A DNA stretch of 64,000 nucleotides from Sorex araneus (Eukaryota > Chordata > Mammalia > Eulipotyphla > Soricidae). Below are positions 24,340 through 35,204 of the stretch, in pieces (the stretch's first letter is position 1; each line of letters begins with the position of its first letter). A program made the position numbers and the translations under genes. The DNA lies in the NCBI RefSeq assembly GCF_027595985.1, contig NC_073303.1:363185517-363249516 (forward strand), written 5' to 3'. Under the pieces are notes generated by a model that saw only the letters and a program-made list of their open reading frames with translations, was not told the DNA's origin and did no database searches.

Positions 24340-24828
24340 AACCTCCTTCCTTCCTCCCTCCCTCCCTCGCTCCTTCCTTCCTCCCTTCCTCCCTCTCTTC
24401 CTTCTTTCCTTCCTTCCTTCCTTCCTTCCTTCCTTCCTTCCTTCCTTCCTTCCTTCCTTCCTTCCTTCCTTCCTTCCTTCCTTCCCCCTCCCTTCCTCCC
24501 TTCCTCCCTTCCTCCCTTCCTCCCTTCCTCCCTCCCTCCCTTCCTTCCTTCCTTCCTTCCTTCCTTCCTTCCTTCCTTCCTTCCTTCCTTCCTTCCTTCC
24601 TTCCTTCCTTCCTTCCTTCCTTCCTTCCTTCCCCCTCCCTCCCTCCCTATTTTCCTCCCTCCCTCCCTCCCTATTTTTCTCCCTCCCTCCCTCCCTCCCT
24701 CCCTCCCTCCCTCCCTCCCTTCCTTCCTTCCTTCCTTCCTTTTTTCCTTCCTTCCTTCCTTCCTTCCTTCCTTCCTTCCTTCCTTCCTTCCTTCCTTCCT
24801 TCCTTCCTTCCTTCCTTCCTTCCTCCCC
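24340..24828. repeat. (CTTC)n/(CCCT)n pyrimidine tract, ~490 bp
   Basis: Long blocks of perfect CTTC alternate with CCCT-rich blocks and two TATTTT interruptions (24648, 24672). One strand is almost pure pyrimidine. Translation gives only SFLP/GRKE low-complexity frames. Confidence 0.97.
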
Positions 24829-25439
24829 TTTTCCATCTTTTTTCTTTCCTAGGTGCTTGCACACAGCTATTATTTCAGAGGTGATTTTCAAAGCCTCACC
24901 TTTCCTCTTGCCTGAGCCCAGAGTTGCTTATTGGAGGTCATTCTCCATGTCCACTTCTGAGCACCAAAAAAGAAAGGCGAGTCTCTCTCCCAACCCACAT
25001 CTTGTGTTGCATAGCTGCAGAGTGTGGAACCCACCAAGGCATGCAATATTCCCGAGAGCTTCAATGGCAAACAAGGGGCATTGGAGGTATACTACAGGCT
25101 CATAACAAGAGACTCTGCATTATCTTAGAATTAAGATTTAAGCCTTCATTATGTTATGATTATGAGTCTTTGTTTAAATTTTAATAATTAAATAAGTATT
25201 TGGAAATAGAGAGTCTCTTGCCCGCACGCCTGGCTATCTTCCCTGAGGGGCCCTAGAAGGGGATGGGCTCCAGCTTCCCTCCCCACCCCAAACAGAGCTC
25301 CCGGCAGCTGAAGACCACCGGAACCTAGCTACAGCCATGCTCGAGGCCCCTCTCCACACATTCTGAAGGGCCTCACGCATGAAGGTACCGACAGAGGAAC
25401 CCAGGTTTGTGTAATCCCATCAACGGCCAACATCCAGAG

Positions 25440-25724
25440 ACTTAAAAGCAAGCTCCCAGAAGATATCTTGTAGCCTACTTCTCCCTCTGGGAGAAACTGG
25501 CAAGCTTCTGAGAGTTTCCTGCCCACATGGGACAACCTTGCAAGCTTCCCATGGTGTATTCATATGCAAAATCCAGTAACAAGCTGGATCCCATTCCCCT
25601 GACCCTGAAAGAGCCTCCCAGACATGGTTGGGAGGGCCGAGTCCAGAGAGACTTCTAAGATCTCAGGGAAAGGACAAATGGAGAGGTTACTGAGCCCACT
25701 CAGAAATCGATGATTAACGGGATT
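25440..25724 (+). mobile_element. Composite SINE, long-body subfamily (diverged)
   Basis: GAGAAACTGGCAAGCTTCTG, CATATGCAAAATCCAGTAAC, then the extra block CATTCCCCTGACCCTGAAAG and AGCCTCC, and finally AAATCGATGATTAACGGGAT. The same extra block, reversed, occurs in the copy at 27278-27500. Confidence 0.65.
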
Positions 25725-25729
25725 TTGTG

Positions 25730-25764
25730 AATATTCCACTCACGTGATTCGTGAGTGGAATATT
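25730..25764. repeat. Perfect 15-bp inverted repeat (hairpin)
   Basis: AATATTCCACTCACG (25730-25744), a 5-nt loop TGATT, then CGTGAGTGGAATATT (25750-25764). All 15 pairs match. Includes a CACGTG E-box at 25741-25746. It lies a few bases from the end of the composite SINE. Confidence 0.9.
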
Positions 25765-26522
25765 TATGATAGATATATGTTTCTATATCACTTTATTTCT
25801 TTAAAAAATATTCTGGGAACCCCAGATACTTGGTGAAAAGATACCAAAGAAGCATTAAAATAAACGTGTTTTTGAAAACCAACAAGATTATTAGCTGAGG
25901 TGTACTGAAATGAATAATAATTCCATCTTCTCAGTGTGTTCAGAGAATGAACAAATTCCTAAAGTGGCAGAATAAGAGGTGTCATTACTGAGGGCTGTTC
26001 CATAAGAGCAGGTAAAGCCTTTTTGGTATATTTCCCAGAAACTTGAAAAATGAATGACTCTAATGACTGGATAAGAAACCCTTTCATAATTCAGGTGGTT
26101 TCCAATTCTGTGCTTTCATCACCACTGAAGGGACCTAATCGGATTGTCAGCTGAGAGATCTTTAGGTGTAATTTTTGATGATAGATGCCTCCAGAGGGGT
26201 TCAAAGGACTGCAGGAGTTCAGAGATTCTGGTGCCTTCGAACTGAACTTCTTTCTCACCTCTCTGTGCTTGTGCATACAAGATTTCTCAATAGATACCAC
26301 TATTCACAACAAAGTAGGAAACGGACCTATGCACACACTTATTAAAACACTAAGTGGTATTCATTCATGGGCAAGAAGGTTGCTGGTGGGAGGGAAGAAA
26401 TGGCTACCTATTTCATTGGATTTGCTTTCCCATAAATTGGTTAAATGTCTAATAACTGTAATATTTGAACTGTATTTAGGGTATTTTACTTATTTGCTTA
26501 TATGTAATCATAATAATAACTC

Positions 26523-26745
26523 CACTGTAGCACTGTCGTCCCATTGTTCATCAATTTGCTCGAGCAGGCACCAAAAACATCTCCACTGTGAGACTTGTTA
26601 CTGTTTTTGGCATATCCAATACACCATGAGTAGCTTGGCAGGGCATGCCATTCGGGCAGGATACTCCCGGTAGCTGGCCGGGCTCTCCAAGAGGGATGAA
26701 GGAATTGAACCCGGGTCAGCCACATGCAAGGCAAACGCCATGCAA
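26523..26745 (-). mobile_element. Composite SINE (non-A-tailed class)
   Basis: Tail complement CACTGTAGCACTGTCGTCCC, GTTACTGTTTTTGGCATATC, CTCTCCAAGAGGGATGAAGG, and the B-box complement (AATTGAACCCGGGTC) running to CATGCAAGGCAAACGCC. The last head bases are replaced by unrelated GC-rich sequence. Confidence 0.88.
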
Positions 26746-26977
26746 ATGCATGGCCACCCGGTTAGAATCTCCGTGGAGCGCGAGCCGGAGCCGGTACCGG
26801 TCCCGGCCCAAGACTGCCCCTTCTTTTTTCTTTTAAAGAAAAAAAAGGTATGCCATTAAATCATATTTCTAGTCCACTAATTTCACTTTAAAAGAAATGC
26901 AAAGAATCAAGATAAGAGCAAATTCATGGTACATATCAAAGTGGAAATCTCAAGAATTCCTTTTTTGATGTGTTCAG

Positions 26978-27127
26978 TTCTTTGGGCCACAGTATTTGAG
27001 TGCTCTGGGCCTACTCCTGGCTCTTAGCTCAGGAAAAACTCCTGGTGGGTTTTGGGGGGCCATACAGGAATAGTCTCAGTGGGCCATCTCCAAGGGAAGT
27101 GCCCAATGGGCAATATCTCTCTAGCCA
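26978..27127 (-). mobile_element. Old SOR-type SINE
   Basis: GGGCCACAGTATTTGAGTGC, CCTACTCCTGGCTCTTAGCT and ATCTCTCTAGCCAGCC. Strongly diverged. Confidence 0.65.
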
Positions 27128-27277
27128 GCCTTTTACTTCCCTTCCTTCTTTTATTCTCTTTTCTTTTTGCTTTTTAAAAAAATAAAAAAATTAAATATAG
27201 ATTAGATTTGTAATCTATAATCATTAAATATTATTTTGTTAACTTTTGCATGTATAAAATAAATGTAAAATATTATC

Positions 27278-27500
27278 ACTGTCACTGTCACTGTCATCTC
27301 GTTGTTTACTCAGGCGATTTACTCGGGCAGGCGCCAGTAATGTCTCTATTCATCCCAGCCCTCAGATTTTAGCAGCCTCTTTTCATTCGTCTTTCCCAAC
27401 AGTTGGAGGCTCTTTCAGGATCAGGGGAATGAGACCTATTATTGTTACAGTTTTTGGCATATCAAATACACCACGGGGAGCTTACCAGGCTCTGCTGGGT
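27278..27500 (-). mobile_element. Composite SINE, long-body subfamily
   Basis: Begins with three CACTGT tail units (TCACTGTCACTGTCACTGTC), CGCCAGTAATGTCTCTATTC, then an extra block (GGAGGCTCTTTCAGGATCAG) absent from ordinary copies, and then TTACAGTTTTTGGCATATCA. Truncated before the head. Confidence 0.85.
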
Positions 27501-27794
27501 AAAATATTATAAAATATAAATAAATAATTTTTTAATTGTTTTCTTTTCTTCTGTTTACTGGTCACTAAATACTGAACTTGACACTGGTAAACCAGATGAA
27601 GATCCCCATCTTCACAGAGTTGACAGTCTGGTGGGGAAGACAGATCTAGAACAATCTGCTAAGAAATCATTGCAGGATTAGGGTTGCGGTAAATACTGTA
27701 CGAACCCTTGTGGGAAGCAGGAAGTCCCAGCAGTGGCGTGGACACCTGCCTGCAGCAGGGGCGCAAGTCTCCGTGTGGCACTGTGAGCAGAACA

Positions 27795-27960
27795 AGAAGA
27801 GTGGGCTGAGGCGAAAGCACAGGAAGCGTGGCACTTGCCTTGCATGCTGCAGGTGCCTGTTTGACCCTATGCACTGCATATGTTTCCCCCACCCCTACCT
27901 CCAGCCCTACCTGCCACCCCCAGCTCTGCCAGGAGTCTCCCCTGAGCACAAATCCTGAGC
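27795..27960 (+). mobile_element. Old SOR-type SINE, C-rich variant
   Basis: CGAAAGCACAGGAAGCGTGG, CACTTGCCTTGCATGCTGCA, CTCTGCCAGGAGTCTCCCCT and GAGCACAAATCCTGAGCATG. The B box is lost. Confidence 0.6.
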
Positions 27961-28182
27961 ATGGGTGTGAGGATGGGGGTGCGGGAGAGGGCCAACCCCA
28001 TCCCCGCTCTAGCTATGACCCCAAACAAGTTTTCTTCCGCATCTTCTGCATTTATTTTCTTCTTCCTAAAACAAATCTAAACTCTGATGAGCATTTCACT
28101 TTGAACCATCGTGTCCATGAGATTCACGGCCATGAGATTCTAGAGTTGACATATCTTCACCTCAAGAAAGTGTAATGATAGA

Positions 28183-28560
28183 TTAGATGATCATACATTT
28201 GAGGTTGTGTGTGGGGATATCCCTGTTCCATTGGTCTGCAGCTCTGCCTTTGTTCCAGTACCATGCTGTTTTAATTGTTACCGCTTTGTAGTAGAGTTTA
28301 AGGTTGGGGAGGGTGATGCCTCCCATCATCTTTTTCCCAAGAATTGTTTTAGCTATCTGTGGGCGTTTATTGTTCCATATAAATTTCAGGATTGCTTGCT
28401 CCGCTTCTTTGAAGAATGCCATGGGTATCCCTATAGGGATCGCGTTAAATCTGTATAATGCTTTTGGGAGTATTGCCATTTTGACAATGTTTATTCTCCC
28501 TATCCATGAGCAGGGGATATGTTTCCATTTCCTCATGTCCTCTTTTATTTCATGGAGTAA
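28183..28560 (-). pseudogene. L1 ORF2 fragment, inverted segment
   Basis: The open frame includes [38 protein letters not shown] and [20 protein letters not shown], then [12 protein letters not shown]. These are hallmark residues of the region after the LINE-1 reverse-transcriptase palm. It stays open to the insertion edge. Confidence 0.93.
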
Positions 28561-28561
28561 A

Positions 28562-29552
28562 AATGGGCTTAGAACTCGACCTGACACCATGCACAAAAGT
28601 CAGATCAAAATGGATTAAAGACCTCAACATCAGACCACAAACCATAAGGTACATTGAAGACAAGGTCGGCAAAACCCTCTACGATATTGAAGATAAAGGT
28701 ATCTTCAAAGATGACACGGAACTAAACAATCTAGTAAAAATAGAAATCAACAAATGGGACTACATTAAACTAAAAAGCTTCTGCACCGCAAAAGATACAG
28801 TGACCAGAATACAAAGACTATCTACAGAATGGGAAAGGATATTTACACAATACCTATCAGATAAGGGGTTAATATCAAGGGTATATAAAGCACTGGTTGA
28901 ACTCTACAAGAAGAAAACATCCAACCCCATCAAAAAATGGGGCGAAGAAATGAACAGAAACTTTACCAAGGAAGAGATACGAATGGCCAAAAGGCACATG
29001 AAAAAGTGCTCTACATCACTAATCGTCAGAGAGATGCAGATCAAAACAACCATGAGATACCACCTCATACCACAGAGACTAGCACACATCCAAAAGAACA
29101 AAAGCAACCGCTGTTGGAGAGGATGTGGGGAGAAAGGGACCCTTCTACACTGCTGGTGGGAATGCCGGCTAGTTCAGCCCTTTTGGAAAACAGTATGGAC
29201 GATTCTCAAAAAACTAGAGGTTGAGCTCCCATTTGACCCAACAATACCACTGCTGGGAATATATCCCAGAAAAGCCAAAAAGTATAGTCGAAGTGACATA
29301 TGCACTTATATGTTCACCGCAGCACTGTTTACAATAGCCAGAATCTGGAAAAATCCCGAGTGCCCTAGAACAGATGACTGGTTGAAGAAACTCTGGTACA
29401 TCTATACAATGGAATACTATGCAGCTGTTAGAAAAAATGAGGTCATGACGTTTGCATATAAGTGGATCAACATGGAAAGTATCATGCTAAGTGAAATGAG
29501 TCAGAAAGAGAGAGACAAACATAGAAAGATTGCACTCATCTGTGGAATATAG
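28562..29552 (+). pseudogene. L1 ORF2 C-terminal fragment
   Basis: About 330 codons of intact ORF2 C-terminus, including [30 protein letters not shown], the cysteine-rich [18 protein letters not shown] motif (CX3C...HX4C type), FDPTIPLLGIYP and IYTMEYYAAVRKNE. It ends in a TAG after the CGI tripeptide. No start of its own; the upstream part was inverted or deleted at integration. A segment of ORF2 between the two pieces (roughly 50 codons, by comparison with ordinary L1 order) is missing at the junction. Confidence 0.93.
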
Positions 29553-30429
29553 AATAATAGACTATAAGACTAACGCCCAAGAATAGTAGAAATAAGTACC
29601 AGGACATTGTCTCCATGGCTTGGAGGCTGGTCTCTCATTCTGGGTAACTCAGGGAAGGGACCACCAAGTAAAATGTGGTTGGAGGTCATGTGGGGGAAGG
29701 GTGATGCGGGCCGAATGCAGACTAGAGACTGAACACAATGGCCACTCAACACCTTTATTGCAAACCACAACACCTAATCAGAGAGAGAGAACAAAAGGGA
29801 ATTCCCTGCCATAGTGGCAGGATGGGGTGGGGGGAGACGGGACTGGGGAAGGGGGGAGGGATATTGGGTTTACTGGTGGTGGAGAATGGGCACTGGTGAA
29901 GGAATGGGTTATCGAACTTTGTATGGGGGAAACATGAGCACAAAGATGTATGGATCTGTAACTGTACCCTCACGATGACTCTCTAATTAAAAAATAAACT
30001 AATAAAAAAAAGAAAGTGTAATGATAAAAAAACACCTTACACGTATATACATTTGTTTCTATTACCTCTATAACAAAAAGTCCATATGAAGTATCTAATC
30101 AAGATAAATAAATGGGGAATGCATCTACAAGTACATATGAAGGGAATTATATAACAATCGATAAATGTTTTTGGAAAGGAAAGAATGTCTTATGGGACAG
30201 AGCAGCGGGGGGACCATTGAGAATGAATTATGCAAATTATGTTCCTCTGCGAAGGTCATATGTTTAAAACCCTCTCCCCAGTGTGACCGTACTTGGCCAC
30301 TGAGCCTGAACTGGTGTCATAAACACGAAGGGAGGTCATACAGGCAGAGCCTTCCACAGATAGTACTGGTGTACTTTTAGGAAGAGGAAGAGTTAGCAGA
30401 GTTCACTTTCTTTCCATTTCACAGTGGGA

Positions 30430-30585
30430 GGGGGTGTAGTTGGGCCATACCTTGTGGTGCTCAAGGAGTATTCCTGGCTCTGTGCTTGAGAGTGAGCCCT
30501 GGAGATGTTTGGGGACCATGTGCTGCGCTAGGTAGAACCAGGCTTGTCCTATGCAAGGCAAGGGCTTCACGCTCTGGCCTAACTT
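30430..30585 (-). mobile_element. Old SOR-type SINE
   Basis: GTTGGGCCATACCTTGTGGT, TATTCCTGGCTCTGTGCTTG, GTAGAACCAGGCTTGTCC and ATGCAAGGCAAGGGCTTCAC. Confidence 0.7.
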
Positions 30586-30701
30586 TTCTCCTCCGTTTTC
30601 CACTAATGTTTTTTTAATGAATTTATTTTATTTTTTTTCAAATGACCTCTCCGAGGGATATACATGATAAACTTTCAGTATTTGTATTGCTAACCATAAT
30701 T

Positions 30702-30702
<1 letters not shown>

Positions 30703-30752
<50 letters not shown>

Positions 30753-30892
30753 AGTGAGAGAGTGTATGTGTGTGTGAGAGAGAGGGAGGAGAGAGTGGGA
30801 GAGAGTGTATGTGTGTGTGAGAGAGAAAGAGAGGAGAGACTGAGAGAGAGTGTGTGTGTGAGAGAGAGAGAGAAAGAGAGAGAGAGAGAAAG
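30703..30892. repeat. (GA)n with TGTGTG modules (higher-order repeat)
   Basis: A pure GA block, then three repeats of roughly 50 bp, each made of GAGAGAGTG, TATGTGTGTGTGAGAGAGAG and G/A-rich sequence. It directly precedes an L1 3'UTR fragment whose intact relatives have a short GAGAGAGAGA at the same place. Confidence 0.9.
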
Positions 30893-31035
30893 TATCTGCC
30901 ATAGAGGCAGGTGGATGGAGGGTGAAAGGGAAACTGGGGACTTGGTGGTGAGAAATGTTGGAACATTAAATGACTGAAACTCAATCATGAACAACTTTGT
31001 AACTGCGTATCTCATGGTGATCCAATTAAAGAAGG
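30893..31035 (+). mobile_element. L1 3'UTR fragment
   Basis: CTGCCATAGAGGCAGGTGGA, TGGTGAGAAATGTTGGAACA, AATCATGAACAACTTTGTAA, CTCATGGTGATCCAATTAAA. Same family as 20280-20486. Confidence 0.75.
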
Positions 31036-32519
31036 TCTAGTCACTAAGCCAGGAGGAGGCTTCACCGGAGACCACCTGACTCTGGGACTTGGCATCTTCA
31101 GTGCTGTGAAGAAGAAATGCCTGTCGCAGGGAGACTCAGCCTGGGTGTTATGCTATGGATGTCCCAGTGGACTGGCTAGAAGATACACTCAGAACCAGAG
31201 AGGAGCTTCTCAGGACTCCATATGCCCAGATTCTTGGGATATTTTATAGATCCCAAAGCTGCAAACTAGCATCCATGCTCATTCTCATCTATCTACCTCT
31301 ATAGATCTTATCTCAGATTGTTTTCATATTCTTAAAGTTTATTTAAGATCCCAGAGGTCTTTCCTTTATATGGGTCATAACCTTTAATGATTATCATATT
31401 AGAAATCAAGAAGGGATTTTGAAAATCCGTCTTTATTCACTTAAAAACCAACCCCAAACCCCAAAATCTTCCAGAAAAGCCAAGTTTTAACATGAAGAAT
31501 AATATTTTCCAAAACAAGAAAATTAATGAGAAAAGTGGTATTAGTTTTCATTTTTATAAATCTCTTTAATATCTGCCTTAATAGAAGACAGCTGGATTCT
31601 CATGTCTGCTTCTGATTTTAATCTGTTACAGTACGTTGCTTTGAAAATTGGAAGAAAATCCAGACACAGATATGTAAAAGGAAGAGAGAAAAATACTTAA
31701 TAGTCTTTCAGATTATTTTGGATATTCTTTCTGGATACTATACCAAAACCTGACAAGTCATAGTATTTAATGATGAGCTGTTAGGTGGATTCAGAAATCA
31801 TAACAAATGTTTATACCCAGGCACGTTAAAATCTACGAGTCTTATGTGTTAAGAACATCCTTTGTTTGTGAATGGATATGGAATCTCAAACTATGGTCAT
31901 CTGAATATTGGTTCACTGTCTAGGGAATACATTTAACTCTAGTAGAGCATCCAAATCATCTTTGTTAATAACATCACTTGAATGCTTCAGAAAAGTCTGT
32001 TTGGGAGAAATGTTCAGGTTCATAGCAATCAGTACATGTTTTCCAAATTTTTAGTTCTGTTTGACAGTATTATGCTGAGTCTCTAGGAATTAGTCTCAAT
32101 TCAGAGTCAGTGCCTGAACCCTCCAATTTGATCCTCTCTCCTTCAGTGCTCAAAGCACTGACACATGTGCCTTGGGTTCAATCCTTGACAGTGCGTTGTA
32201 TCCAGAGCACTTCTAGGAATAGGGTTTCTCTCAGCTTGCCAATAGGACTGATGTGGATGGACATTTTCTAGGTGACAAATCTCCTCTTCCATCCCAATCT
32301 CCTGAAGGTTTTGAATAATCTCCACTGCAGAAAACAAATACAGTGAGGGGAATTTGAATTCTATTTGGTGCAGGCCAACTTGGGGTACATGGTTTAATTA
32401 ATGCATCCAAGAAAACCATTAGAACCGTTTCTAGCCACTTAAAACTGAAGCTTGAATTAGAAATCTCTGCTTAGTCAGCACTGGTCAATAATTTTGGCTT
32501 GATTATATATTATTCATTT
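31036..32519. other. Gene-poor flank, unassigned
   Basis: Mostly AT-rich single-copy sequence. A weak SINE-like fragment at 32145-32225 (GTGCCTTGGGTTCAATCC) is too short to call firmly. No gene seen. Confidence 0.5.
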
Positions 32520-32529
32520 GGATCCCCGG

Positions 32530-32655
32530 TTTTTTGGCGGGGGGGGCACATGCAGCAGTGCTCAGGGGGCCATCTGGGCACTGATCAGTGATATAAGGTA
32601 CTGGGGACCCAACTCGGGCCTCTGGCACTCCATTTCTCTGAGTTATTTCTTGGGT
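32530..32655 (-). mobile_element. Old, partial SOR-type SINE
   Basis: GGCACATGCAGCAGTGCTCA, GGGGCCATCTGGGCACTGAT and GGGACCCAACTCGGGCCTCT. Only the middle is recognisable. Confidence 0.5.
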
Positions 32656-33833
32656 CCTTTAATCTCACATTATTATAGTCATTCACAACATATTCTCCAG
32701 GTTTACATCAATATAATTTAGTAAAAAAAAAAAATCCCATATTCTTCAGTAAGGATTACACTTTCTCATGGGACACGCTTTGTCATTGGGTGCCAGCTAG
32801 GATTAAAGTTTGTTTAATCTAAACACGAGAGTGTGTTTAGTTCCGAGGAGCAGCAGTACCTCAGAGACAAGGAAATCTGTATAAACGCTTCAGGCAAGTC
32901 TAATCTCGAGGACAGCAGCGGTAGGGCCATGTCGGCTGCTGTGGACACTTGGCAGAATTCAGTTCACCTTCGTCTTGTTTGAATGTTCCCACTCCGAGAT
33001 GCAGGCTCTGTTCCTTGCCAGCCGGTGTCCCAACTTTAACTGAGTCTCACACTAACTTCAATCGTGGGCAACTGGCTCAAGGTTGGAAATCAGTTTGCAC
33101 TGCAGTTCACCACCTGGTTTTATTGGTTTTCCAAAGGAAACCTTGTGGCTACAGGAGAAAAAAAATACTTTCAGGGCAGTGGCAGATATTTTCTAATTCT
33201 TTAGGTAGGTGTTAAACTGGGTCCTTAAAGTCTTTTGTTCATCCCTTTCTTTCCCGCCATGATCTCTAGCCCAATTTCAAAAAAGCAACGGTCTACTCAT
33301 AACTTGATCAAAATGCTGTAGGCCAGTAACTACCTGCTCACCCAGAGCTATGCCTTCTGTGGGCACTTGAGTATAAGTACTTTCCAGTGATAGAGTCACT
33401 ACTTTGCTGTTGCAGGCTGTAGGCTACCAGTGACCCATCGTGTTGACATCAAGAGAGTTTCAACCTGATCAGATTAGAGAACCAATTCACAAAATCTACA
33501 ACTAATTTTGGGAATTCTGAGGGTTATTATTATTCTGTAGTTTGGGCATATTTTCAGGAACTCTGGGTAAATCATTGTTCTCAATTTCTTGCAGATGCAT
33601 GGAAGGACATTATTCTTTCGTCTCGTGTTTTTGATCCCTCGGTCAGATTTTTCCTGGGGAGGCATTGGAACAGGTGGCACTTAGAGCTGCACCAGGAACT
33701 TAGAGCTGCACCAGTGACCTTCACTGGTGTCACTCTTGGTCTTAACTTACACAGTGGGAAACTTTCCGTAGACTTTCCTCACACACAACACAAACAAGAT
33801 GTGGGACCTAAAACGCAGAGCTGCACCAATTGT

Positions 33834-34077
33834 CACTGTCACTGTCACCCCTTTGCTCGTCGATTTGTTCGAGGGCACCAGTAACATCTCTCATTGTGAG
33901 ACTTATTTGTTACTGTTTTTGGCATATCCAATACGCCACAGGTAGCTTGCCAGGCTCTGCTGTGCAGGCACGATACTCTCGGTAGCTTGCCGGGCTCTCT
34001 GAGAGGGGCAGAGGAATTGAACATGGGTCGGCCTCGTGAAAGGTGAACTCCCTACCACTCTGCTATTGCTCCAGCCC
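33834..34077 (-). mobile_element. Full-length composite SINE with target-site duplication
   Basis: Tail complement (CACTGTCACTGTCACCCC), GTTACTGTTTTTGGCATATC, two GCTTGCC..GGCTCT motifs, B-box complement (AATTGAACATGGGTC) and head end CTATTGCTCCAGCCC. The duplication GCACCAATTGT is exact (33823-33833 and 34078-34088). No poly(A) tail at the 3' end. Confidence 0.93.
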
Positions 34078-34826
34078 GCACCAATTGTACCTCTACTAAA
34101 ACCCACAGTCACTTCCTGTGGTCCACAGACAGTCCGAAGTTCCCTCTTGTCATTTAGGCCCCCAGTTTCCTCCTCTTGACCCTCAATTTATACCCTGTTC
34201 CTACAGTTGAGATGGGAATTGCTTAGTGCTTCAAGAACTAGGACCAGCATATCACAGCCCAGTTTTCTCCCACAGATTCGGTCCCTCCCACCCAACCAAG
34301 CATTGCTCTTTGCAAGACTATTAATTTTTTTCCAGCACTGGGACTATGGATTTTTTTCCCCCAGCACTCATGCATGCAGGCGTAAGACCATAGGCTGACT
34401 TCTTAAGGGAAAGTTGAACCTTCCTCAACCTTGAGCACCCACTTAGCAGGCGCCTAAGAAAGGGATGAAAAATCTGTCAAGTTACAAGTTGTGGTGACCT
34501 TTCGACTGTGTACGGTCACGGGGACCTCGTTAAATATAACTCTTGGAAAGGTTCCTGGGTAAGTTCCGAGACCAGCTTTCAGTGCTCCGAGCTGGGCCGT
34601 GAGCTGTGTGGCTTCAGGCAACACAGAAAGAGTTCCAGTTGCTTTCTGTGCTGGCAGAAGAGCTAAAGGAATCTGTCCCAATGACTTTATTAAATACTTT
34701 TCTTGCACATTGCTGCTTTGGAGGACTAACTCTGGCTCTTGTGGTTGCTGTTCCCGCTAGACCATATACTCCTTGAGTGGCATCTGGTCCACTGTATTTA
34801 TCTTTGCTCCGTTCTTCCCCTTCAAA

Positions 34827-35015
34827 CAATCTTTTTTTTTTTTTTTTTTGCTTTTTGGGTCACACCCAGCGACGCACAGGGGTTACTCCTGGCTCTGCAC
34901 TCAGGAATCACCCCTGGCAGTACTCAGGGGACCATATGGGATGCTGGGAATTGAACCCGGGTTGGCCGTGTGCAAGGCAAACGCCCTACCCGTTGTGCTA
35001 TTGCTCCAGCTCCCA
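34827..35015 (-). mobile_element. Full-length young SOR-type SINE
   Basis: T18 tail complement, GCTTTTTGGGTCACACCCAG, full body, B-box complement (ATTGAACCCGGGTTGG) and CTATTGCTCCAGC. Exact duplication TTCTTCCCCTTCAAA (34812-34826 and 35016-35030). Confidence 0.95.
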
Positions 35016-35204
35016 TTCTTCCCCTTCAAATGGTATTGTGCTCTATGACACTAAACACTGAATTTGGGCTCAGATGGTTGGAATTTAAATCCCATCTTGT
35101 CACTTAGTGGAATCATGATCATTAAGTAACTTGATTGAGGGTCTCTTGTATTCCTTTGTAAATCTCAGAGTATTATTATAGAATACTATTCCTATTTATT
35201 CTAG

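Larger units (their letters stand above)
28181..30009 (+). mobile_element. LINE-1 insertion, 5'-truncated with inverted 5' part
   Basis: Bounded by an exact 17-bp duplication AAGAAAGTGTAATGATA (28164-28180 and 30010-30026). 28181 to about 28560 is ORF2 sequence on the minus strand. From about 28560 the plus strand carries the ORF2 C-terminus, then a 3'UTR with a G-rich purine tract (29820-29870) and an AATAAA/A-rich end. The inverted-then-forward order with one duplication is the twin-priming signature. Long open frames and the intact duplication point to a recent insertion. It cannot be autonomous, as ORF1 and most of ORF2 are missing. Confidence 0.95.

Noticed and set aside
24249..25105. 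Several frames up to 262 aa of SFLP or KEGR repeats
   Set aside because: Low-complexity translation of the (CTTC)n tract.
28506..28561. ATG-initiated start of the 348-aa plus-strand frame
   Set aside because: The first ~19 codons lie in the inverted L1 segment read on the wrong strand; true ORF2 sequence begins near the inversion junction.
30628..31015. Frames of SLSLSL/HTHT or REREER repeats
   Set aside because: Translation of GA/TG microsatellite.
33834..34077. tRNA gene call at SINE heads
   Set aside because: A- and B-box-like motifs are present, but the heads lack a foldable cloverleaf with proper acceptor stem and sit within SINE copies.
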